Origin: Brachynemurus nebulosus
Taxonomy: Eukaryota; Arthropoda; Insecta; Neuroptera; Myrmeleontidae
Assembly: GCA_035578155.1 (NCBI GenBank)
Contig: JAPWDM010000001.1
Location: 88,053,576 to 88,117,575, forward strand
Direction of reading: 5' to 3'
DNA length: 64,000 nucleotides
A program made the translations under genes and the position numbers. The notes beneath the pieces are model-generated. The model had not been told where the DNA came from. It did no database searches and saw nothing but the letters and a program-made list of their open reading frames with translations. Below, one piece after another: positions 30,403 through 40,771 of this stretch. The stretch's first letter is position 1. Every line of letters starts with the position of its first letter.

Positions 30403-30405
<3 letters not shown>
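28871..30405. other. AT-rich DNA with a diverged repeat, no gene seen
   Basis: 29570-29720 resembles 33850-33970 (GATAAAGTGACCATCTTCGC, TAAATTTTTAATATATTA), indicating two old copies of one repeat. Open frames at 29569 and 29779 on the minus strand have no recognisable domain. Confidence 0.5.

Positions 30406-30488
<83 letters not shown>
30406..30488. repeat. (TA)n microsatellite
   Basis: 83 bp of pure TA. Confidence 0.95.
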
Positions 30489-30491
<3 letters not shown>

Positions 30492-30795
30492 GAAATATTT
30501 ACAATAATTTAGTTTTTCTTTTAATTAAATAAATTCTTTAATTTCATATTTTGACAAAGGCACATTAACAAATACAATATCTTGATCAATTATGTCCAAT
30601 CGCCTTCAGATTAATCTTCTAAATAATCGTCTGGATAATATGTCTTTTAAAATATTCGTCTTGAAAAATGCGTCTTTTATAATAATCGTCCTGAGTCGTT
30701 TTTATATATCGTCTTCAAAATACGTCTCTATTTTTTTATCATAGCTAACTTAACATTATTGCTCCATTTTTAGAACAATTATAAATTAATTAAAA

Positions 30796-31277
30796 TACCC
30801 CTGTCGCAACATCCTACATAACATAGCGAATTTCCATTTACAAAAGTACGTTTTTCTCGGAAACTAGTTGATATATGTAGAATACCTAAATGTAAATAAA
30901 AAAAAACCTTCTTTATATGATTTTTCCGCCTCATTCCGCCAAATTTTTTTCAAGAAAAATGTCCAAAACACCGTAAACGTTTTCACGAAATTTCTTAAAA
31001 ATGTTTCCTTTTTGAGTTATCGTGGGGACACTTAGTAAACATTTATATAAATGTGTCCGCGAACGAAATATCTTATTTTTAAGAAATTTCGTGAAAACGT
31101 TTACGGTGTTTAGGACATTTTTCGTGAAAAAATTTGGCGGAATGAGGCGGAAAAATCATACAAAGGTTTTTTTTATTAACATTTAGGTACTCTACATATA
31201 TCAACTAGTTTCCGAGAAAAACGTACTTTTGTAAATGGAAATTTGCTATGTTATGCAGGATGCTGCGACAGGGGTAT
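30796..31277. mobile_element. Foldback form of repeat R1 (inverted repeat with ~75-bp loop)
   Basis: Both ends are the R1 terminus: ATACCCCTGTCGCAACATCC at the left and its complement GCGACAGGGGTATTT at the right. Arms 30796-31005 and 31075-31277 are near-perfect complements, including TTTCTCGGAAACTAGTTGAT and CCGTAAACGTTTTCACGAAA. The short unmatched centre has GTGGGGACAC and TGTGTCCGCGAACG. It is non-coding. The structure is a MITE-like hairpin made of two R1 ends. Confidence 0.85.
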
Positions 31278-31635
31278 TTGTATGTTAAAGTCAAAAATGT
31301 GATTTTACGTTATTGTACTATTATTTTCATATATTTTTTACACTTACAAAAATATCAAATAATGAAAATTGGACATGTGTGAGGCTGGGTCAATAGGGAA
31401 TAAAGTGAATTGTTAGACGATATTTTAATCATTAGTGAATTTAAGTTTAATTTCAGCTTGTTACGTAAAGGGCAAGATGTGGTATACCTTATAGCTGGAC
31501 CCCAACTTGCCCCCATCTATCAACTATACTTATGACTATATTTCTATTGGTTGTTTTTAATAATTTGTTCATTTATTTAGATGTGTTTTTATGCAGAATA
31601 GTTGAAAATTATACATATATGTAAAATTATTAAAT
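31278..31635. other. AT-rich DNA, no gene seen
   Basis: No repeat end or ORF recognised. Confidence 0.4.
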
Positions 31636-32300
31636 ACCCGTCGCAGCATTTGCATAAGATAGCGAATTTTTAAAGACTGGACACTGGCGGATCTCATATA
31701 ACAATCTGAATCCATCTAAAATAGTTTAGCTCACTAACAGTGGAAATATTTTCAGAATCGGTTTGATAATTTACTTTTGGCGCTTTCGGGACTGCCGGAC
31801 CCTACCGGACCTCATAATATAACGTAACTTATATTTATCTGAAATAGTTTAGTTCTCTAACAGTGAAAAAATTTTCGAAATCGGTGACGACACCTTCTTG
31901 AACGTACTTAGTTAATTTTTATTATGAAAAATTAAACAGATATAAATATTGTTATTATAATGACAAAAACGATAAAGCATTTATTGTAATGAAATTCAGC
32001 AAATTGCTTAATTTTTCTCAAAAACTAGGAACAATGATTTAAAAGTCTTATGTAGTTTCTTACGCTCTTTTCGATGCTGCAGTAATAAATTTAAAAAAAT
32101 TTGGATTCTGCCCAATCTTTGCAAAAAACCACCAAAAATGGCAAAAAATGACCAGAATTTTAGCTTCTAAAAATCGGACGTATCTGGCTGACAAACTCAT
32201 CCAAGCCATTGGGACGTTTGACCTACACACAAAATTTCGTAAAGATAGGAGGCTTTTGTTCAAGAGTTATCGCGCAGACACATATATGTAAATACATATA
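31636..32300 (+). repeat. Repeat family R1, diverged copy
   Basis: It starts with AAATACCCGTCGCAGCATTT and contains CTGGCTGACAAACTCATCCA and GAGTTATCGCGCAGACA, which match other R1 copies. About 300 bp (31680-31970, with CTAACAGTG repeated twice) look inserted. Confidence 0.65.
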
Positions 32301-32725
32301 TATGTAAGGAAAATACATTGTACTTCCTTAATTTAATTTGAATTTTCCCGCATAATAAATTGGGGTTGGTAAATCAGTCTTCTATATGTGAAACAGAGAT
32401 AAGAAGACAAAAAGGTTTAAAATTTGATTGATGGAAACACATTGTTTCAATTAGATAAATTATTAGAAAAAAAATTAATTAAATAAATTATAAAAGGGAA
32501 ACGACAGTGTGAATAATAATGAAACTTTGAATGTTGTTTCTTTAATTTGCAGGTGAGATTTTTGTGAATAAAACAATGTTTGGTTTATGATTTTTGATTT
32601 AATAAAGGATAATTTACACAGAAACAATTCGTTTATTTATTCACAACTGTTCCTAAATAAAATTAATAAAAATAAGATTAATCATATTATAAAACAACAT
32701 TCATTACGAAAGATTCACAAAAGAA

Positions 32726-32913
32726 ATGAAAAAGTTAAGATTTGATTTTGCAGTCAAGATTTCATCAGATGGAAAAACAAACATCATGTGCTTAACCTCA
32801 ATAGAAACACCCGATGGTCGCACTTTTATCATACCAGATGAATATCAGCCAACATCTGACCACACAGAGATAATAAAGGCACAGACATATGCTGAAGTAA
32901 AAAACACATTAAA
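32726..32913 (+). pseudogene. Unidentified coding-like fragment cut by R1
   Basis: A 71-codon frame starting at an ATG (AAGAAATGAAA). Up to about residue 62 it has a protein-like composition (FAVKISSDGKTNIMCLTS, TPDGRTFIIPDEYQP). At 32914 it runs into the R1 terminus, which supplies the last residues and the stop. I do not recognise the family. It could be an exon or element ORF truncated by the insertion, or chance. Confidence 0.3.
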
Positions 32914-34345
32914 AATACCCCTGTCGCAGCATCCTGCATAACATAGCGAGTTTTCGGTTATAAAAATTAGTTTTTCTCGGTAACCAGTTTATACAGAATG
33001 ATTGTTTAAAATCTTTTTTATTTGATTTTTTCTCCTCTTTCTAATGATGTAAAAAAATGTTGCAAAAATTTTTGAAGTTGGCAAACTTGCTTTTCTTTAA
33101 TTCCTCCCGTATCCAGTAACTTCTTTCTGTATTTTTCCTCAACATTGTTTTTAACAAAATAATTTTACGTTTTGAACGTAATTTTTATTTATAAATAAGT
33201 CTTTTTAATTGCTTCCTCTTATCTTTCATTTTATCAAAACACAAAAATATCGCATCAATAGATTGTATAACAGGACTTATTAATGGTGAATTATTTAATA
33301 ATTCCATCGTAAAATAATATTTAAATAAAATAACAATTATTAACAAAAAAAAAAAAAAATAATACCTAAAGTGACCACAAATATTTTATTTAACAATTAT
33401 TAAATTTATTACATTATTTGCTTCTGTCAATTTATATATGCTTCAGATTTTTACCACAGGAGTGCACTTGAAATAGGACATATTAACGCACGTAACGCAC
33501 CTAACATAAAATACAAATATAAACATAATTTTTTTTTTAATTCAAGGCGCATTAAACAGCTAACGTTATATAAGGAACGTAATGTGTAAGTCTAAACCCA
33601 GTATTATTCAAATATGTAATAATTATTTTAACATTTCTTCTGAAAAATGGCTGCTTGGCCTAGTGGCCCTTGTCTCTTGTAGTGCCTCTAGTATTTAGTT
33701 CATCTATTGACAAAAAACTGCAACGTTCTTGTACCGCAAATGAGATAGAATTGACTTATAAAAATGTAAGAATTTCAAGAATAGAACAAGACAAAATATA
33801 TATTTTTGTTCTTTTTCAAAAATCAGATATATTTTCCAGAAAATTTTGATTAATATGATAAAGTGATCAGGTTCGCGTAAATTTTAAATATATTAGAATG
33901 AGTATTCGTAAGAAAAAAAATACAAAATAATACAATGTTAAACTTTTAAAACATGCCTATTTACTGTAGGTATATTGTATAGTATACGTACATATACGTA
34001 TAATATTAATACAGATGTGAACCAACTATTCTGTGAAATTCGACTTATTTTCTATATTTCTCAAAAACTAATTTATGTAGAATAATAGTTCAGAAACTTT
34101 TTTATGTGATTTTTTCTCGTCTTTCGCATGCTGCAAAAAAATAATGCAAAAACTTTTAAATTGTAGCAGATTTTTGCCAAAACTTAAATTTTCACGAAAA
34201 ATGCTCAAAAAACCATGTTCCTGGTATCCGACGTGTCTGGCTGACGAATTCATTCAAGATTGTTGGGGTTCCCATCTCTTTACCAAATTTCATAAAAGTA
34301 GAAGCTTTCATTCGAAACTTATCGCGTTGATACATAAATATATAA

Positions 34346-34432
<87 letters not shown>

Positions 34433-34560
34433 ATAATTTTAGTGAATGTTATTTTCGGTTTCTAAAAACCTCAAAACAAATTTGTACCATAGTCCCGGGT
34501 TCAAGTCGCGTCATGACAGTGGCTGTAAAAGCGAGTTTCCATTCTGGAAACTCGCTAAAG
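32914..34560 (+). repeat. Repeat family R1 copy with internal insertion and (TA)n
   Basis: The start AAATACCCCTGTCGCAGCAT and the end CATTCTGGAAACTCGCTAAA are the two R1 termini. The R1 body is read at 32914-33070 and 34030-34560 (TGTCTGGCTGACGAATTCAT). The intervening ~950 bp is unrelated AT-rich DNA, and part of it (33850-33970) resembles 29570-29720. The 34144-34596 open frame spans R1 and TA repeats and is not a gene. Confidence 0.6.
34354..34432. repeat. (TA)n microsatellite in R1
   Basis: It occupies the inverted equivalent of the arrays at 12427 and 27463, next to TTTTAGTGAATGTTATTTTC. Confidence 0.95.
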
Positions 34561-34564
34561 CGCC

Positions 34565-36063
34565 ATGAGCAGCGGGGCCCCATGACGGAAGTCTAATTTT
34601 TCCTTTCATTTTCGGTAGTGAATGTCTACAAGCGAAGTGTAATTGAAAGTCTACAAGCAATTTGTCATTTTAGTGGTTTCAAAACTGATGATGAGTGTCC
34701 GGTTGATAGGGGCTTTATAAAAAGGTTTTAAGTTTTTAAAGGCTGAATCTCAGTAAGTTTCAATTTTGCGCCGATAGCAGTTAGCAGGAAAAAAGTCCAC
34801 ACAATTCGTACAGCACTCCTACCCATGCTTATCCGCCAATTACCTTTATGTTTTATTTTTAAATATTAAAATAAAAAAGGAACTTAAATAGTCAACAGGA
34901 AGGCCTTAATGAAGACTTTTCCTTTCCAAAAAAATCCAAAATTTCTATTTTATAAATAATAAAAATCCAAAATTCCTACTTTATAAATAAGCAGTGACTT
35001 TAATAACATTTTTAAATTACTTAATATTTGTGTATTGAATTTGTTATAAAAGTAAGTTCTTTTTTTTTAATTTTTTAAAATTACTATTCGCCTACTTGTA
35101 TAAGAATAAAAAAATGCATTTAAAACACATTTAACAATACCATTGAATTCCGATGTATAAATGGAAGAAGTGGGGGGAAAAGTAATGTGGAATACCTAAA
35201 AGACACTAGCTGGATACTAACTCAATACACGTAAAAAATTTCAGCCCTCCAGGTTTCCTTAGAGAGTCTCTAGACGTTTTAGAAGAAAAGCAAAAAAATC
35301 AAAGAAATATTGGCGTAAAAATTGCAGGGGTAAGGATTAAAAGTTGAAACCTACAAAAAGCAGTGAGCTATAACCTATACACAGAATTTCAGGCCTCTAA
35401 GTTTATTTGGGGAGATTTTGACCCGAACGAAACTGTTAAAAAACTAGAAAAATCCTGTTATTTTTGGTATAAAAATGGTGGGGGTAAAGGTTAAAAGCTG
35501 AGAACCCCAACAGGCACCGCCTTGATACTGACTCAATCCGAATACGAAATTTCAGCCCTCTAGGTTTATTTGGGTGACCTGTGCGAGTAGTACAAACTTT
35601 GAAAACGTCGAAAATGTATGAAATTGTAGCTTAAAAATGAGAGGGGTGGGGGTAAAATATTAAAACCTCCAAAAAGCACAACCTAGGTACGAACCTCAAC
35701 ACACCAAATTTCAACCCTCTACGTTACTTCTGGGGGGCTGGGGGCGTTTTAGATCCAGCCAAAATACTTTTTTTCCCTAATAAATACTCCCGCCAAATCA
35801 TCCTAGGAAGCTGAATTTCGAATATGTTGTAGATAATTGACCAAAACATTATTTCCAACCGGTTTGGAAAAGTTTTATTGTTTTACCGCCCCCACCACCC
35901 CTTTAAAAAGTGGGTTGTATTCAAAATTTGCCCAAAATGTGACCCCACTTTGATAGTTTGAGGTGCATCGGAAATGAGCCCCACTTACCAAATTTCAGCT
36001 CTTAACTCCCATAGGGGGATCTACACATATTAAAAGGTAGCGGGAATATATATATATATATAT
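34565..36063 (-). repeat. Repeat family A, copy 2, right part (inverted), with residual (TA)n
   Basis: The reverse complement of about 7240-8735, starting at GGGGCCCCATGACGGAAGTC and including the CCTCTAGGTTTATTTGGG-type ~160-bp repeats. It ends in a short TA array (36048-36063) where the NOF-like element begins. The rest of this copy continues after 49654. Confidence 0.85.
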
Positions 36064-39000
36064 GTCGCTGAAGCTAGCAGCAGCAGCAGTAGTGAAGTAC
36101 CGTTGTGGATGGACGTATCGGAACACACTATTTTAAAAGTAAGTTAACAACATAAAATTCTTTGCATGAATATATATTGTTAATTAGGTTGAAAATAATT
36201 ATCACTCCGCGGAACTCACAATTGTTAAGAACTTATTTCAGTCAACAATGACCAATATGTCGATTTTAACTAAAATTGGCCAAAACAGCAAACGGCATTT
36301 TTTTAAAAAAATTTCAATAGTTCTAGGCTACTGGGAAGACATAATAAAAACAAGAAAAAAATATTAGACCGCGGAACTCACAATTGTTAAGAACTTATTT
36401 CAGTCAACAATGACCAATATGTCGATTTTAACTAAAATTGGCCAAAACAGCTAACGGCATTTTTTTAAAAAAATGCAAATAGTTCTAGGCTCTTGGGGAG
36501 ACTTAATAAAAACAAGAAAAAAATATTAGACCGCGGAACTCACAATTGTTAAGAACTTATTTCAGTCAACAATGACCAGTATGTCGATTTTAACTAAAAT
36601 TGGCCAAAACAGCTAACGGCATTTTTTTAAAAAAATGCAAATAGTTCTAGGTTCTTGGGGAGACATAATAAAAACAAGAAAATAATATTAGACCGCGGAA
36701 CTCACAATTGTTAAGAACTTATTTCAGTCAACAATGACCAATATATCGATTTTAACTAAAATTGGCAAAAACAGCTATCGGCATTTTTTAAAAAAAATTT
36801 CAATAGTTCTAGGCTCTTGGGGAGACATAATAAAAACAAGAAAATAATATTAGACCGCGGAACTCACAATTGTTAAGAACTTATTTCAGTCAACAATGAC
36901 CAATATGTCGATTTTAACTAAAATTGGCCAAAACAGCTAACGGCATTTTTTTTAAAAAATGCAAATAGTTCTAGGTTCTTGGGGAGACATAATAAAAACA
37001 AGAAAATAATATTAGACCGCGGAACTCACAATTGTTAAGAACTTATTGCAGTCAACAATGACCAATATGTCGATTTTAACTAAAATTGACCAAAACAGCT
37101 AACGGCATTTTTTTTAAAAAAATTTAAATAGTTCTAGACTCTTGGAAGACTTAATAAAAAAAAGAAAAAAATATTAGACCGCGGAACTCACAATTGTTAA
37201 GAACTTATTTCAGTCAACAATGACCAATATGTCGATTTTAACTAAAATTGGCCAAAACAGCTAACGGCATTTTTTTTAAAAAATTTAAATAGTTCTAGGC
37301 TCTTGGGGAGACATAATAAAAACAAGAAAATAATATTAGACCGCGGAACTCACAATTGTTAAGAACTTATTTCAGTCAACAATGACCAATATGTCGATTT
37401 TAACTAAAATTGGCCAAAACAGCTAACGGCATTTTTTTAAAAAAATGCAAATAGTTCTAGGCTCTTGGGGAGACATAATAAAAACAAGAAAAAAATATTA
37501 GACCGCGGAACTCACAATTGTTAAGAACTTATTTCAGTCAACAATGACCAATATGTCGATTTTAACTAAAATTGACCAAAACATCTATCGGCATTTTTTT
37601 AAAAAAATGCAAATAGTTCTAGGCTCTTCGGGAGACATAATAAAAATAAGAAAAAAATATTAAACAGCGGATCTCACAATTGTTAAGAACTTATTTCAGT
37701 CAACAATGACCAATATGTCGATTTTAACTAAAATTCGCAAAAACAGCTAAGGGCATTTTTTTTTAAAAATTTCAATAGTTCCAGGCTCCTGGGAAGACAT
37801 AATAAAAACAAGAAAAAAATATTAGACCGCGGAACTCACAATTGTTAAGAACTTATTTCAGTCAACAATGACCAATATGTCGATTTTAACTAAAATTGAC
37901 CAAAACAGCTAACGGCATTTTTTTTAAAAAAATTTAAATAGTTCTAGACTCTTGGAAGACTTAATAAAAAAAAGAAAAAAATATTAGACCGCGGAACTCA
38001 CAATTGTTAAGAACTTATTTCAGTCAACAATGACCAATATGTCGATTTTAACTAAAATTGGCCAAAACAGCTAACGGCATTTTTTTTAAAAAATTTAAAT
38101 AGTTCTAGGCTCTTGGGGAGACATAATAAAAACAAGAAAATAATATTAGACCGCGGAACTCACAATTGTTAAGAACTTATTTCAGTCAACAATGACCAAT
38201 ATGTCGATTTTAACTAAAATTGGCCAAAACAGCTAACGGCATTTTTTTAAAAAAATGCAAATAGTTCTAGGCTCTTGGGGAGACATAATAAAAACAAGAA
38301 AAAAATATTAGACCGCGGAACTCACAATTGTTAAGAACTTATTTCAGTCAACAATGACCAATATGTCGATTTTAACTAAAATTGACCAAAACATCTATCG
38401 GCATTTTTTTAAAAAAATGCAAATAGTTCTAGGCTCTTCGGGAGACATAATAAAAATAAGAAAAAAATATTAAACAGCGGATCTCACAATTGTTAAGAAC
38501 TTATTTCAGTCAACAATGACCAATATGTCGATTTTAACTAAAATTCGCAAAAACAGCTAAGGGCATTTTTTTTTAAAAATTTCAATAGTTCCAGGCTCCT
38601 GGGAAGACATAATAAAAACAAGAAAAAAATATTAGACCGCGGAACTCACAATTGTTAAGAACTTATTTCGGTCAACAATGACCAATATGTCGATTTTAAC
38701 TAAAATTGGCCAAAACAGCTAACGGCATTTTTTTAAAAAAATTTCAATAGTTCTAGACTCCTGGGAAGACTTAATAAAAACAAGAAAAAAATATTAGACC
38801 GCGGAACTCACAATTGTTAAGAACTTATTTCAGTCAACAATGACCAATATATAGATTTTAACTAAAATTGGCCAAAACAGCTAACGGCATTTTTTTAAAA
38901 AAATTTAAATAGTTCTAGGCTCTTGGGGAGACATAATAAAGACAAGAAAATAATATAAGACCGCGGAACTCACAATTGTTAAGAACTTATTTCAGTCAAC

Positions 39001-40109
39001 AATGACCAATATGTCGATTTTAACTAAAATTCGCAAAAACAGCTAAGGGCATTTTTTTTTAAAAATTTCAATAGTTCCAGGCTCCTGGGAAGACATAATA
39101 AAAACAAGAAAAAAATATTAGACCGCGGAACTCACAATTGTTAAGAACTTATTTCAGTCAACAATGACCAATATGTCGATTTTAACTAAAATTGACCAAA
39201 ACAGCTAACGGCATTTTTTTTAAAAAAATTTAAATAGTTCTAGACTCTTGGAAGACTTAATAAAAAAAAGAAAAAAATATTAGACCGCGGAACTCACAAT
39301 TGTTAAGAACTTATTTCAGTCAACAATGACCAATATGTCGATTTTAACTAAAATTGGCCAAAACAGCTAACGGCATTTTTTTTAAAAAATTTAAATAGTT
39401 CTAGGCTCTTGGGGAGACATAATAAAAACAAGAAAAAAATATTAGACCGCGGAACTCACAATTGTTAAGGACTTATTTCAGTCAACAATGACCAATATGT
39501 CGATTTTAACTAAAATTGACCAAAACAGCTAACGGCATTTTTTTAAAAAAATGCAAATAGTTCTAGGCTCTTGGGGAGACATAATAAAAACAAGAAAAAA
39601 ATATTAGACTGCGGAACTCACAATTGTTAAGAACTTATTTCAGTCAACAATGACCAATATGTCGATTTTAACTAAAATTGGCAAAAACAGCTAATGGCAT
39701 TTCTTTAAAAAAATTTAAATAGTTCTAGACTCTTGGGGAGACTTAATAAAAACAAGAAAAAAATATTAGACCGCGGAACTCACAATTGTTAAGAACTTAT
39801 TTCAGTTAACAATGACCAATATGTCGATTTTAACTAAAATTGACCAAAACAGCTAACGGCATTTTTTTAAAAAAATTTAAATAGTTCTAGGCTCATGGGG
39901 AGACATAATAAAAACAAGAAAAAATATTAGACCGCGGAACTCACAATTGTTAAGAACTTATTTCAGTCAACAATGACCAAAATGTCGATTTTAACTAAAA
40001 TTGACCATAACAGCTAACGGCATTTTTTTAAAAAAATGCAAATAGTTCTAGGCTCTAGTTCTACATTGCTGAATAAACTTTTGTTATAATTCGTTTTATA
40101 GGTAATAAC
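36064..40109 (+). repeat. Left terminal inverted repeat of the NOF-like element, ~24 tandem units
   Basis: Units average about 162 bp and begin at GACCGCGGAACTCACAATTG. Starts lie near 36208, 36370, 36532, 36694, 36856, 37018, 37180, 37340, 37503, 37665, 37828 and on to 39934. Each holds the palindromes CCGCGG and ACAATTGT, GTCAACAATGACC, and a T-run/A-run (TTTTTTTAAAAAAAT) after ACGGCA. A five-unit block of about 810 bp (37018-37827) is repeated almost exactly at 37828-38637. Confidence 0.95.
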
Positions 40110-40771
40110 CAGAGATGGGAACAAAAGGTCCCTAACTGGCCATATAAAATATTTTGTACTGGGGGGCTACGAATAGAACTGGAGGGCTGTCATTAGATTT
40201 TAGAGATTTTGGTTCATTAGTTAAGTACTTTAATGATGCCGCATATTCAAATGTATTTTGAGATCCTAAGGGTGGTTGATTTTCTACGAGCACATTTTTT
40301 CTTGTAAAATTTAACATAAGTAATTAAAATGAAATTTAAATTAGTAAAAATTTTTTAAATTTATAATGTCAGTGGTAAAATGTTCAAATTTTTGCAAAAA
40401 CATACTTTGAAACTATGGAAATAATAATAAATAATCAACATACATATGTATATTATTTAGTATTAAGTGATGTTACTTATATAGAAGATATATACTAAAT
40501 CAAGGGGACAGCCAACTTTTTTATTATATTTAGCGGTGAGAAATATTTTCCCACGCTCTTTTCCACATTGTATGGGCAATTGTTAATTTTTAAATATAGT
40601 TAGCCGTGCACAAAATGACATTTGACAAATTATTTTTTAAATTTATATAGGCACTATTTTTAAGTAATTTTAGGATATCAAGTAGTGTCTAGTGAGTACA
40701 TGGCAAATTGTTTTCATATTACATAATAATATAAATGCTATTGTTCTGTTCATGAATAGTCAAAATTAAAG
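40110..40771. promoter_or_regulatory. Region upstream of the NOF-like ORF (5' UTR/promoter expected)
   Basis: AT-rich apart from the inverted C-terminal fragment at 40132-40317. No clear TATA box is distinguishable in this composition. The ORF starts at AAAGATGAAA (40772). Confidence 0.3.
40132..40317 (-). pseudogene. Inverted copy of the C-terminus of the NOF-like protein
   Basis: A minus-strand frame of 61 codons. Residues ENQPPLGSQNTFEYAASLKY then LTNEPKS match the C-terminus of the main ORF (EPPLESQNTFEYAASLKY then LTNEPKS) almost exactly. It then continues with a different tail, SLKSNDSPPVLFVAPQYKI. DNA identity runs at about 40200-40285 against 44022-44096. The flanks on both sides differ from the main gene. 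It lies just inside the left inverted repeat, pointing outward. It may be the remnant of a second, oppositely oriented gene copy left by recombination between the inverted repeats. Confidence 0.8.

Noticed and set aside
34144..34596. 150-codon ORF
   Set aside because: It spans the R1 repeat, a (TA)n array and the R1 end. The composition comes from the repeats.
36200..40060. CRISPR-like array
   Set aside because: Units are contiguous ~162-bp tandem repeats without unique spacers, mirrored as transposon arms in a eukaryotic context.
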